DNA of 64,000 bases from Croceimicrobium hydrocarbonivorans (lineage in GTDB: Bacteria; Bacteroidota; Bacteroidia; Flavobacteriales; Schleiferiaceae): NCBI RefSeq assembly GCF_014524565.1, contig NZ_CP060139.1, positions 1,867,501-1,931,500 on the forward strand, given 5' to 3'. The notes under the pieces were generated by a model. That model was given only the letters and a program-made list of their open reading frames with translations. It was not told the DNA's origin and ran no database searches. This document shows, piece by piece, positions 43,554 to 51,697 of the stretch. The first letter of the stretch is position 1; each line of letters starts with the position of its first letter. The position numbers and the translations under genes were made by a program.

Positions 43554-45858
43554 GTCCGTATATATAAGAGGCGTCCCGTTCTGGACCATAGGGCAAATCA
43601 TCCTGATAAGCATTCATTAGATTTTTAATTCCTGCTTTAATAGAAGTCTTCCATTTTTTGCTGCGGAGGATTTTAAACTCGGCCGCTATTTGCCAATCAA
43701 GGAAATCCTCGCTCTGTAGTATTTCCAACTCTTCAGAAACTGGATTTACCAATCTACTTAGATACATAGGTCCTGTATAATTAAGAGCAGAGCTTAAGGT
43801 CCAGTTTGGATTGAGGTCATAAGCCAAACTTAGATAGCCATAGAGATTGGGGCTACGCAGAAAATATTTGCTCCCTACCGAATTGGCTTCGCTTTCTTCA
43901 TCTTGCCAAAGAAGTTGCTCTTTGGTATACAAAGATTGCTGTGCTGTGAAGGAAGCCTGCCACTGCCATCCACTGCGCAAGGCTCCCTGATATTCCAGGT
44001 TGAGGCCTTTTACCACCGCTCCATCACCATTGGTTTTGGTTTGAACCGCGGTGCCATTGGCTAAGGCCTGTCGATTGCTTAACACAAAGGGGTCCAAAAG
44101 TAAGGTGTAAAATCCCGAAAATAATAGCTTATGTTCTCCAAAGATATTGATAATCAAATATTCCGAGGATGCAGTAAAGCTATGACTTTCTTCAGATTTT
44201 AGATTTTCATCCAACTGAATAAAGAGAGCGGCTCCACCAACAGTTTCAATGTGTAAATCCTCATTAAAAGCTTGTGGTATGCGAAAACCTCTGGCATAGG
44301 AACCTCGAAATTGCCAATCTTCATTAAGTATATATTGGAGGTTAAACCTTGGTGACCAATTAATGAATTGGCTATTTTGATTGAAATTAGTGGAAGACAG
44401 TTGATAGATTCCATTAAGATTGCTGATATCCAAACGAATACCGGCATGTAGTTTCCAGCGTTCATTTAGTTCAAATTGACTTTGTAAATAGCTGCCCCAG
44501 GTATTTAAGCTTTGATCAATGCTCCGCTGATAACCCGGCATTTGCTCCTTCACCTTATTGTTTTGGTATTCACTTCCCAGGCTTATTTGCCACTGTTCGT
44601 CTAGTTTTTGATTGATAAGGAAGCCACCAATTAAAGTATAATCCAGGGCGTCGCCATAGGCATTAAGCGCCAGTAGATCGCTTTCGCGGATGCTATCACC
44701 AGCGGGAATAATCCGTCCACCAGCACCATAATAGCTATTTCGCTGGGTATTTTGAGCAGAGCTGTAAATGGAGATTTGTCGGCTGGCATCTTTGGAAAGT
44801 TGCTCCCAGGCCAGTCCTCCACCAAGGATCTGATGTTCCAATTGCTCGGCAATTCGACTTTGATGGGCTTGAAGATCAAAATCGCTGCCTCCTCGACGAA
44901 ATTCAGAAATATGAAAGAGGTCAAGCGACAATTTGCTCCGAGCTTTAGGTTTCCAGAAGGCATTAAGACCCAAGGTTTGATTTCGAAGCCGGGTTATTTC
45001 CGAGAACTCATCGGCATTGGCATCCCAGTCTTGTCGATTTCGATTAAAGGCAAATAGGTTAAAACCGTAACTCAAGTCATCGGCAGCGTAGCTGGTACCT
45101 AAGCTATGACTCTGTTCCCAGGCCTCTGCGTTTATAGCTTGAACCTGGCTTTGCAAATGAAAGCCGTTTTCGGTGGCTTCTTTAGTAATGATATTTACCG
45201 TTCCACCAATAGCGTTTCCGCCGTAGAGAGCAGATCCACCACCACGTACAACCTCCACTTTTTCGATCATGGAGGCCGGAATCATTTCCAAACCATAAAC
45301 CGCCATAAGACTGGAGAAAATGGGACGGGAGTTGAGTAAGACCTGGGAGTAAGCTCCATCTAAACCGTTAATTCTAAGCTGGGTAAAGCCGCAGTTTTGA
45401 CAATTGTTCTCCACTCTTAAGCCCGGGCTAAAGGAAAGCCCTTCGGCTAAACTCAATGCCGATACACGTTCAAAAAGTTTATTGTTTATGGTTTCAACTA
45501 TCACAGGTGATTGATGACGCTTAATCGCTTGCCGGCTACCACTCACCACTACTTCTTCCAGACCTAAATGGTCTTCTTGCAATTGGATATCCAAATGATG
45601 GTTTCCAGGCTTAAGCTTAAGACTCTGACTTAAATAGCCCACATGGCTAAACTCGATGATTAGCCCTTGAGCCGGGATTTTCAAATCTAAATGATAGTGC
45701 CCTTCTGCATCGGAGCTAGTACCGATCCCTAGCGATTTTACCTGAACATTTACCTTTTCTAGGGCTTGGCCGGAACTGGTGTGAATATGTCCACTTATAC
45801 CTTGAGCACTTATGCCTAAGGTCCAAAAAATTAATAATGAGGAAATTGCTGTTCGCAA
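43501..45858 (-). CDS. TonB-dependent receptor divergent from the Mn/Zn transporter operon
   Basis: Outer-membrane receptor. The best start is the TTG at 45858 (MRTAISSLLIFWTLGISAQ, a good signal peptide), giving 785 residues; an in-frame TTG at 45876 lies inside the apparent -7 element. A CarboxypepD-like N-terminal domain (GISGHIHTSSGQALEKVNV) precedes the plug, where ENNCQNCGFTQLRINGLDG carries two Cys two residues apart. The barrel ends YYLSIKLDFLP. The divergent DtxR-type regulator and Tro-type ABC genes, with an operator between, make a metal or metal-chelate substrate likely. Confidence 0.88.
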   Translation of the reverse strand: MRTAISSLLIFWTLGISAQGISGHIHTSSGQALEKVNVQVKSLGIGTSSDAEGHYHLDLKIPAQGLIIEFSHVGYLSQSLKLKPGNHHLDIQLQEDHLGLEEVVVSGSRQAIKRHQSPVIVETINNKLFERVSALSLAEGLSFSPGLRVENNCQNCGFTQLRINGLDGAYSQVLLNSRPIFSSLMAVYGLEMIPASMIEKVEVVRGGGSALYGGNAIGGTVNIITKEATENGFHLQSQVQAINAEAWEQSHSLGTSYAADDLSYGFNLFAFNRNRQDWDANADEFSEITRLRNQTLGLNAFWKPKARSKLSLDLFHISEFRRGGSDFDLQAHQSRIAEQLEHQILGGGLAWEQLSKDASRQISIYSSAQNTQRNSYYGAGGRIIPAGDSIRESDLLALNAYGDALDYTLIGGFLINQKLDEQWQISLGSEYQNNKVKEQMPGYQRSIDQSLNTWGSYLQSQFELNERWKLHAGIRLDISNLNGIYQLSSTNFNQNSQFINWSPRFNLQYILNEDWQFRGSYARGFRIPQAFNEDLHIETVGGAALFIQLDENLKSEESHSFTASSEYLIINIFGEHKLLFSGFYTLLLDPFVLSNRQALANGTAVQTKTNGDGAVVKGLNLEYQGALRSGWQWQASFTAQQSLYTKEQLLWQDEESEANSVGSKYFLRSPNLYGYLSLAYDLNPNWTLSSALNYTGPMYLSRLVNPVSEELEILQSEDFLDWQIAAEFKILRSKKWKTSIKAGIKNLMNAYQDDLPYGPERDASYIYGPIVPRTYYLSIKLDFLP

Positions 45859-45866
45859 AAGAAAAA

Positions 45867-45884
45867 TTTTAGGCAAATCTAAAA
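45867..45884. promoter_or_regulatory. DtxR/MntR-type operator (18 bp) between divergent metal genes
   Basis: TTTTAG-GCAAAT-CTAAAA: perfect 6-bp arms around a 6-bp centre, the architecture of DtxR/IdeR boxes (TTAGG...CCTAA spacing). It covers the TAGATTTG -7 element of the TonB receptor and the -33 area of the regulator/ABC promoter, so one site could control both. Confidence 0.75.
45874..45881 (-). promoter_or_regulatory. Putative -7 element (TAGATTTG) of the TonB receptor
   Basis: Exact TAnnTTTG match on the minus strand, 15 nt before the TTG start at 45858; fully inside the operator. Confidence 0.55.
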
Positions 45885-45894
45885 ATGATTTTTA

Positions 45895-45902
45895 TACTTT
45901 TG
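45895..45902 (+). promoter_or_regulatory. Putative -7 element (TACTTTTG) of the regulator/ABC operon
   Basis: Exact TAnnTTTG match, 19 nt before the TTG start at 45922, with the operator lying at its -33 region. Confidence 0.55.
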
Positions 45903-45921
45903 AAAAAATTCTAGATTCCCT

Positions 45922-46587
45922 TTGAAATTGGAAATAAGCTTAACCGAGGAGAATTATCTCAAAGCCATATTTTTTATCAGTGGTATGGAAGGCAATTTGG
46001 TAAACACCAATGCTATTGCGGAGCGCTTGGATACCAAGGCGGCAACGGTAACAGACATGTTGCGAAAACTCAAGCAAAAGGAGCTTATCCATTATCAACC
46101 TTATAAGGGTAGTCGCTTAAGTGAAGAAGGTCAAGTTTTGGCGATTCGCATTTTACGAAAGCATCGACTTTGGGAAACTTTCCTGGTAGACAAACTAGGT
46201 TTCGGCTGGGAGGAAGTGCATGAAATTGCAGAGCAGCTGGAACATGTGCGCTCTCAGAAATTAACCGAGCGCCTATCTCAATATTTAGGTAATCCCCAAT
46301 TCGATCCACATGGAGATCCTATTCCGGATGAAAGAGGAATTTTTCCCATGCGCGAAAATCTTACTCTCGATAAGGCCAGTGCCGGAGAACAGGTTTTGGT
46401 AAAGGGCGTAAAAGATAGCTCGCCCGACTTTTTGAGCTATGTCGCAAAGCTGGGTATTCGATTGGGGGATGAAATGAAGGTGATTCATATTGAGCCATTC
46501 GATTCCAGTGTTTTAGTAAGTCATCAAGGTGAGGAGTTTCGTCTTTCGGCCATGGCCTGTTCTAATATTTATATTTCCAGGATATGA
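45922..46587 (+). CDS. DtxR/MntR-family metal-dependent regulator
   Basis: Manganese- or iron-responsive repressor of 221 residues with a TTG start. Order: winged helix (TEENYLKAIFFISGMEG, TKAATVTDMLRKLKQKELI), metal-binding/dimerisation domain (RKHRLWETFLVDKL, EIAEQLEHVRS, DPHGDPIP), and a C-terminal FeoA-like SH3 domain (LGIRLGDEMKVIHIEP). The ExxEH and His positions of the metal site are present. Its stop overlaps the solute-binding protein gene by 4 nt (ATGA), so regulator and transporter are one operon. Mn versus Fe cannot be decided. Confidence 0.9.
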   Translation: MKLEISLTEENYLKAIFFISGMEGNLVNTNAIAERLDTKAATVTDMLRKLKQKELIHYQPYKGSRLSEEGQVLAIRILRKHRLWETFLVDKLGFGWEEVHEIAEQLEHVRSQKLTERLSQYLGNPQFDPHGDPIPDERGIFPMRENLTLDKASAGEQVLVKGVKDSSPDFLSYVAKLGIRLGDEMKVIHIEPFDSSVLVSHQGEEFRLSAMACSNIYISRI

Positions 46588-47489
46588 GAATCTGGTGGTC
46601 TTTGCTCCTGGTCGCTTTTCTCATTTCCTGCGAGGAAGCTCCCAATAGCGATAAATATCAGATCGTTTGCACCACAGGTATGTTGGCTGATATGACTAGC
46701 GCCCTTTGCCAGGGAATAGATTCTCTAGAAATTCAATCTTTAATGGGTCCGGGAACCGACCCTCATTTATACAAAGCCAGTCAGGCTGATGTTTTTGCCT
46801 TAAGTAGAGCCGACCTCATTGTTTTTAATGGCCTACACCTCGAAGGTAAAATGGCCAAGCTCTTTCACAAGCTCCCGGAAGGGCGTGTTTATCCTGCGGC
46901 CGAGGTGCTTTCCGGAAATGATTTAATAAATGCTAGCGCCTATCAGCAGGCCTATGATCCGCATGTGTGGTTTGATTTGACTTTATGGTCAAAAATCTGT
47001 TTAGGCCTGGAGCTTAAACTGCAGGAGAAGCTACTAGATCATAAAGATTTAATCGCAAATAATGCCGAAAGATACCGTAAGAGATTAGCAAATCTACACA
47101 ATTGGGCTTTAAAAGAATTGTCACAAATACCTGAAAAACAAAGAGTATTGGTAACTGCGCATGATGCTTTTAAGTATTTCGGCAGAGCTTATCAAGTGGA
47201 GGTAAAGGGCTTACAAGGAATCTCAACAACGGCTGAATTTGGCCTGCGCGATATTAGTGATCTAGCCGAATTCATCAGCTCACGAAAGGTCAAGGCCGTA
47301 TTTGTTGAAAGCTCTGTATCGCCCCGTGCCATTGAGGCTGTGCGTGAAGCGGTAAAAAGAAGGGGATGGGATTTACAGATTGGAGGTGAATTGTACTCCG
47401 ATGCCATGGGGCCGCCTCAAAGTGGAGCCGATCATTTCTATGGAATGTTCCGATCTAATGTTGAAACCATTCTTAGTGCATTAAAATGA
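46584..47489 (+). CDS. Metal ABC transporter, substrate-binding lipoprotein (TroA/ZnuA type)
   Basis: Captures a transition metal in the periplasm. The 301-residue protein starts MRIWWSLLLVAFLISCEEA, a lipobox signal. The four metal ligands read His (GTDPHLY), His (YDPHVWF), His (VTAHDAFKYF) and Asp (LYSDAMG): the His-His-His-Asp set of TroA-like proteins, not the His-His-Glu-Asp set of PsaA/MntA-type ones. This allows Zn or Mn. It overlaps the regulator and the ATPase genes by 4 nt each. Confidence 0.92.
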   Translation: MRIWWSLLLVAFLISCEEAPNSDKYQIVCTTGMLADMTSALCQGIDSLEIQSLMGPGTDPHLYKASQADVFALSRADLIVFNGLHLEGKMAKLFHKLPEGRVYPAAEVLSGNDLINASAYQQAYDPHVWFDLTLWSKICLGLELKLQEKLLDHKDLIANNAERYRKRLANLHNWALKELSQIPEKQRVLVTAHDAFKYFGRAYQVEVKGLQGISTTAEFGLRDISDLAEFISSRKVKAVFVESSVSPRAIEAVREAVKRRGWDLQIGGELYSDAMGPPQSGADHFYGMFRSNVETILSALK

Positions 47490-48325
47490 AGTCTGAAAAT
47501 CAATTAGATAAAGACACGGTATTAGAGGTGCATAATTTAAGCGCCAGTTATAATCGCAAGCCGGTTTTATGGGATATTGACTTTCGCCTAAAGGGTGGTC
47601 AATTGATCGGAATTGTGGGACCGAATGGCAGCGGTAAAACCACTTTGCTCCGCAATATCATGGGCTTAATGGAAGCCGATAGTGGTTATGTGCGCTTATT
47701 TGGCCAGGACTTAAATAAGGTACGCCAGAGGGTTAGTTATGTGCCGCAGCGGGAGTCGGTAGATTGGAATTTTCCGGTTTCGGTGCGTGAGGTAGTGGAA
47801 ATGGGGCGTTATCGACCTTCTAACTTGATGCGTCGCCTGCACAGCGCAGATCAGGACTTGGTAGACTTGGCCCTTGAGAAAGTGGGGATGTTGGAATATG
47901 CAGCTCGACAAATAAGCCAGCTTTCAGGTGGGCAGCAGCAAAGGGTTTTTCTGGCACGATCGCTGGCTCAAAATGCCGATCTCTATTTAATGGATGAGCC
48001 TTTTGTGGGAGTAGACGCTGCTACGGAAGATGCCATTTTAAAGGTACTCTCCGAGCTGCGCGATGCAGGAAAAACGGTGGTGATTGTGCATCATGATTTA
48101 CAAACTGCCTATCAGTACTTTGATGCCATGGTTTTGCTCAATACGCGTTTGGTGGCCTATGGTGCCAAAGACGATGTTTTTACCCGGGAGAATTTACAAG
48201 AAGCCTACGGTGGTCGTTTAACCGTTTTGTCCAAACTGTCTGATTTAATTGCTCGCTCTGAGTTTCCCGTGCGAGAAAAGGGCTTTAAAGAAAAAAGTGG
48301 GGAGGGCGATGCAGCAAGCAAGTAG
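47486..48325 (+). CDS. Metal ABC transporter, ATP-binding protein
   Basis: Energises metal import. The 279-residue protein has Walker A GPNGSGKTTLLRN, the Q-loop VSYVPQRESVDWNFP, the ABC signature LSGGQQQRVFLARSLAQ, Walker B LYLMDEPFVGVD and the His switch VIVHHDL. The QRESVDWNFPVSV stretch is typical of the Mn/Zn/Fe importer subfamily. It overlaps the substrate-binding gene by 4 nt and the first permease by 17 nt. Confidence 0.94.
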   Translation: MKSENQLDKDTVLEVHNLSASYNRKPVLWDIDFRLKGGQLIGIVGPNGSGKTTLLRNIMGLMEADSGYVRLFGQDLNKVRQRVSYVPQRESVDWNFPVSVREVVEMGRYRPSNLMRRLHSADQDLVDLALEKVGMLEYAARQISQLSGGQQQRVFLARSLAQNADLYLMDEPFVGVDAATEDAILKVLSELRDAGKTVVIVHHDLQTAYQYFDAMVLLNTRLVAYGAKDDVFTRENLQEAYGGRLTVLSKLSDLIARSEFPVREKGFKEKSGEGDAASK

Positions 48326-49595
48326 CTGGATATTGGATAGTAGCCTAATACTGGTGGCCGCCGGAACTTTTCTTTTAGCGGTATCGGCTGCCGTGGTGGG
48401 CTCTTTTACCTTTCTCCAAAAGCGTTCTCTGGTGGGCGATGCAGTAGCGCACTCCATCTTACCCGGGGTGGCAGCGGCATTTTTATTTTCCGGAATCAAA
48501 GATCCTTGGTGGTTAATGCTAGGGGCCTTAATTAGCGGTTGGCTTTCATTAAGCTTAATGGACTTCCTAAGCAGAAAGACCAAATTGAGTCAGGATACGG
48601 CAATTGCTACCGTGCTCAGTGTCTTTTTCGGGATAGGCATTTTACTACTCACCTATATTCAACATTTGGAGAGTGGTCATCAAAGTGGTTTAGATCAATT
48701 TCTTTTTGGTCAGGCGGCAGCCATGAAAAGTCGTGAGCTTTGGATTTATGGAGGGCTGGCCCTTGTGTTAATTCTGTGCACGCTGATCTTCTTTAAGGAA
48801 TTTAAACTGCTAAGCTTTAATCCAGACTTCGCTCAAACTCTGGGATTGCCGGTGCGGGGATTACGAATTTTAATGAACAGCCTAATGGTATTGGCTATCG
48901 CTTTAGGAATTCAGGCAGTGGGCGTGGTTTTAATGGCAGCTCTATTGATTACGCCTTCTGCGGCAGCCCGAAATTTTACTGATCGCCTCAAGGCCATGAT
49001 AGTCATTGCGGCTTTAATCGCCGGCTTCTCTGCCTTATTAGGTAGTGCAATTAGCTTTAGTGCGAAGGGAATGCCCACCGGACCCTGGATTGTGATGTGC
49101 CTATCCATCCTTGCCCTCTTATCCCTCTTTTTAGCTCCTAAAAAAGGTATGTTGGCTCGGATGCTTTTGCAGAAGCGCCATCAGCAAAAGATCAATGATG
49201 AAAACTTACTCAAGGCCTTTTACCACTATGGTGAACGCCATGCCAACCTTGCTCAATGGATTCAATTAAAGGATTTGGAGGAAGTGCGCGATTTTGCCGA
49301 GGAAGATCAGTCTAAAGTTTTGAAACGCCTTATCCATAAGGGCCATTTACTGCGAAAGGGAGAGGCCTTTCAATTTAGTCGGGCAGGTTTGGATGAAGCG
49401 CGAAGGGTAGTTCGCCTGCATCGTCTTTGGGAAATGTATCTCAGTCAGCGATTACGCTTAAAGTCCGATCATATCCATCCCAATGCCGAAACCATGGAGC
49501 ATATCATCTCTCCAGAGATTGAAGCGCAATTGTTGGAAGAGTTGGATTATCCCGATAAGGATCCGCATCAAAGCCCAATACCCTACCGCTCATGA
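48309..49595 (+). CDS. Metal ABC permease with C-terminal DtxR-like sensor domain
   Basis: A 428-residue fusion from the ATG at 48309; a longer in-frame reading from 48249 lies in the ATPase gene and is not family-like. Residues 1-280 are an ABC-3 permease (GDAVAHSILPGVAAAFL; MAALLITPSAAARNFTDRL). Residues about 300-428 resemble the DtxR/MntR metal-binding and dimerisation region: RLHRLWEMYL against RKHRLWETFL in the regulator encoded next door, NAETMEHII against IAEQLEHVR, and DPHQSPIP against DPHGDPIP. The ExxEH and His ligands are kept, but the FeoA-like SH3 domain is missing. It overlaps the second permease by 4 nt. Confidence 0.85.
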   Translation: MQQASSWILDSSLILVAAGTFLLAVSAAVVGSFTFLQKRSLVGDAVAHSILPGVAAAFLFSGIKDPWWLMLGALISGWLSLSLMDFLSRKTKLSQDTAIATVLSVFFGIGILLLTYIQHLESGHQSGLDQFLFGQAAAMKSRELWIYGGLALVLILCTLIFFKEFKLLSFNPDFAQTLGLPVRGLRILMNSLMVLAIALGIQAVGVVLMAALLITPSAAARNFTDRLKAMIVIAALIAGFSALLGSAISFSAKGMPTGPWIVMCLSILALLSLFLAPKKGMLARMLLQKRHQQKINDENLLKAFYHYGERHANLAQWIQLKDLEEVRDFAEEDQSKVLKRLIHKGHLLRKGEAFQFSRAGLDEARRVVRLHRLWEMYLSQRLRLKSDHIHPNAETMEHIISPEIEAQLLEELDYPDKDPHQSPIPYRS

Positions 49596-50443
49596 GTATC
49601 GAAGCCTTTTACATCATCTTAACCGGAGCTTTGGTAGCGGCGAGCTCCGCATTATTGGGGAGCTTTTTGGTGCTTCGAAGAATGGCTATGTTGGGCGATG
49701 CTATATCCCATGCGGTTTTACCGGGAATTGTAATTGCCTTCTTGATTTCGGGACATCGCGAAAGCTTAAGCCTCTTAATTGGTGCAGCGGCCAGTGGGCT
49801 GTTGGCGACCTTTTTAATTGAACTCTTGCATCGCAAAGCCCGCTTACAAGAAGATGCCTCCATCGGCATTAGCTTTACCTGGCTTTTTGCCATTGGGGTA
49901 TTGCTCATTAGTGCTTATACGGGCCAGGTAGATTTGGATCAGGAGTGTGTTCTCTACGGCGAAATTGCCTACGTTCCTTTAGATCAGATAAGCTTTGGAG
50001 GCTTGTGGACCGGGCCTCGTCCGGTATTGATATCCGCTACTTTGTTTGTGTTGACGCTTGCCTATATTATCATCTCATTTAAGGGCTTAAAGCTTCTTTC
50101 TTTTAATGAAGACCATGCGAAGTCCTTGGGGATACGCACTCAAGTTTGGCATTTCAGCTTTATGGCCATGGTTTCTTTGGTTACCGTATTGGCTTTTGAA
50201 ATTGTAGGCGCCATTTTAATCGTTGCTTTATTGGTGGTGCCGGCAGCAACGGCCTTCCTTTGGACGCGATCTTTAGTTCCGATGCTCATCCTGGCCGTGG
50301 TTCTGGGCATTGCTGCTTCGGCGGGAGGTTATTATTTGGCCCTGGGTTTAAATGGTAGCATTGCCGGAGCGATGGTAAGCGTGGCAGGAATCTTTTTAGC
50401 GATCACCGTTTTGCTAAAAGTACTGGTTCAGAAGAAGGCTTGA
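49592..50443 (+). CDS. Metal ABC transporter, second permease
   Basis: ABC-3 permease of 283 residues with about eight membrane helices and the family segments MLGDAISHAVLPGIVIAFL and LIVALLVVPAATAFLW. It overlaps the sensor-fused permease by 4 nt (ATGA) and has no fused domain itself, so the transporter probably works as a heterodimer of a plain and a sensor-bearing permease. Last gene of the operon. Confidence 0.92.
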   Translation: MSIEAFYIILTGALVAASSALLGSFLVLRRMAMLGDAISHAVLPGIVIAFLISGHRESLSLLIGAAASGLLATFLIELLHRKARLQEDASIGISFTWLFAIGVLLISAYTGQVDLDQECVLYGEIAYVPLDQISFGGLWTGPRPVLISATLFVLTLAYIIISFKGLKLLSFNEDHAKSLGIRTQVWHFSFMAMVSLVTVLAFEIVGAILIVALLVVPAATAFLWTRSLVPMLILAVVLGIAASAGGYYLALGLNGSIAGAMVSVAGIFLAITVLLKVLVQKKA

Positions 50444-50501
50444 AATTAGTGCTCTGATTTGCAGTAAATTGCTCTTCCATTTTAGGGCCTTTATTTTTTA
50501 T

Positions 50502-50520
50502 ATGCCTTTGTTTAAGGCAT
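50502..50520. promoter_or_regulatory. Inverted repeat (7-5-7) upstream of the 2OG oxygenase
   Basis: ATGCCTT-TGTTT-AAGGCAT, perfect 7-bp arms, lying 12 nt upstream of the TATATTTG -7 element and over its likely -33 region. No T-tract follows, so an operator is more likely than a terminator. Confidence 0.45.
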
Positions 50521-50532
50521 ACATTACCGAAT

Positions 50533-50540
50533 TATATTTG
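50533..50540 (+). promoter_or_regulatory. Putative -7 element (TATATTTG) of the 2OG oxygenase gene
   Basis: Exact TAnnTTTG match, 20 nt before the ATG at 50561. Confidence 0.55.
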
Positions 50541-50560
50541 CCCGCTTTTTTTGGGATTGA

Positions 50561-51187
50561 ATGAACTATGTGCAATCCTCTCTGGAGGAGATAGCCGATG
50601 CTCTCGCTGAGCAGGAGCTGGTGATTTTAGATCAGTTTTTAAGTCAGCAGGAGGTAGACGCTCTACTCCGGGCTTTCGATTACCATGCCCAAGAGGAAGA
50701 CTTTAAAGCGGCGGGCATTGGTAATACCTATCTATACACTCAGGATAAAAGCATTCGCTCGGATCGGATTATGTGGCTTTCGGATAATCCCGATAAAGAT
50801 GCTTTATCCGATTTCAAAAAGCGAATTGAAGCCTTGATGGCCGATTTAAATCCCTTGCTTTTCTTAAGCTTGAGGGATGTTGAAATGCATTTGGCGGAAT
50901 ACACACCGGGGGCTTTTTATGAAAAACATGTGGATCAGTTTAAAAAGAATGGCCACCGCATATTATCCTTTGCTTGCTATTTAAATAGGGGCTGGCAAGA
51001 TGGGGATGGCGGCGAACTGCGCATTTTTAAGGAGGGAGGTCATTTTGATGTGGAACCACTAGCGGGTCGATTGGCTTTATTCCGAAGCGACACCGTAGAG
51101 CATGCGGTTCGTCCAGCAAAGGTTTTACGACGCAGTATTACGGGCTGGATGCTGGACAGACCGATAGATTTTCCCATTCAAGATTAA
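50561..51187 (+). CDS. 2OG-Fe(II) oxygenase (prolyl-4-hydroxylase-like)
   Basis: Iron- and 2-oxoglutarate-dependent dioxygenase of 208 residues. The iron facial triad is His and Asp in YEKHVDQF and the distal His in TVEHAVRPA, and the 2-oxoglutarate Arg is in LRRSITGWML. The fold resembles the P4H/PKHD class. The substrate is unknown; hydroxylation of a protein residue is one option. It has a separate promoter, with an inverted repeat, after the metal ABC operon, and lies 181 nt before the acidic small protein. Confidence 0.88.
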   Translation: MNYVQSSLEEIADALAEQELVILDQFLSQQEVDALLRAFDYHAQEEDFKAAGIGNTYLYTQDKSIRSDRIMWLSDNPDKDALSDFKKRIEALMADLNPLLFLSLRDVEMHLAEYTPGAFYEKHVDQFKKNGHRILSFACYLNRGWQDGDGGELRIFKEGGHFDVEPLAGRLALFRSDTVEHAVRPAKVLRRSITGWMLDRPIDFPIQD

Positions 51188-51367
51188 TCCCAGCTTTTTT
51201 ATACCTTGTCTAAGTGCTTAATGATCAGTCTGCTATAAAGGCTGATCTACTAGCCGAAAAAAATCGAGTAGAGGGCCATTTTTTCCTTGTTTGAAAACCT
51301 CGATAATGCATATTTGTAGTCACGAAACAGAATATACCCACTAAATAAAATTTTAAAAATCGATACT

Positions 51368-51697
51368 ATGTCTGTCTCTAAAGGATCCGATGCTAAACGA
51401 CGCGTAATCGTAGATTACAAGAATGTAACCAACGAAATTTTGGATCTGTTTACAGACCGTTACCCCTATGGTTATGACGATGGCGATATTATTCGCTTTA
51501 AGAATGCCAAGGGAGAAATGGTAAAAGCTGTGCCCTTCGAAACAGCAGATACTAAGTACCTGGTGAAGGTGAGTGTTCAAATGGATCAGCAGATCGAAGC
51601 CTTCCTAGAGGATGATGACGATGACAATGATGATGTTGGTGAAAACGATGGCACCGCCGACATGGATGATGTGGAATCGGATGATTTAGACGATTAA
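51368..51697 (+). CDS. Small acidic-tailed conserved protein
   Basis: Unknown 109-residue protein. Residues 1-78 look folded (KRRVIVDYKNVTNEILDLF, then DGDIIRFKNAKGEM, then KYLVKVSVQMDQQI), and the last 30 residues are nearly all Asp, Asn and Glu. Basic head and acidic tail suggest a nucleic-acid or divalent-cation interaction, which is inference. The stop at 51695-51697 is followed at once by the ATG of the next gene. A CATATTTG element about 55 nt upstream is one base from the promoter consensus. Confidence 0.75.
   Translation: MSVSKGSDAKRRVIVDYKNVTNEILDLFTDRYPYGYDDGDIIRFKNAKGEMVKAVPFETADTKYLVKVSVQMDQQIEAFLEDDDDDNDDVGENDGTADMDDVESDDLDD

Noticed and set aside
45858-45876. Start of the TonB receptor at the TTG 45876
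   Set aside because: It lies within the apparent -7 element; the TTG at 45858 gives a better signal peptide.
48249-48309. Longer N terminus of the sensor-fused permease
   Set aside because: It would lie within the ATPase gene, and the added basic residues are not family-like; the ATG at 48309 is preferred.
51223-51247. GATCAG ... CTGATC inverted repeat after the 2OG oxygenase gene
   Set aside because: Only 6 bp with a long loop and no T-tract; weak evidence for a terminator or operator.
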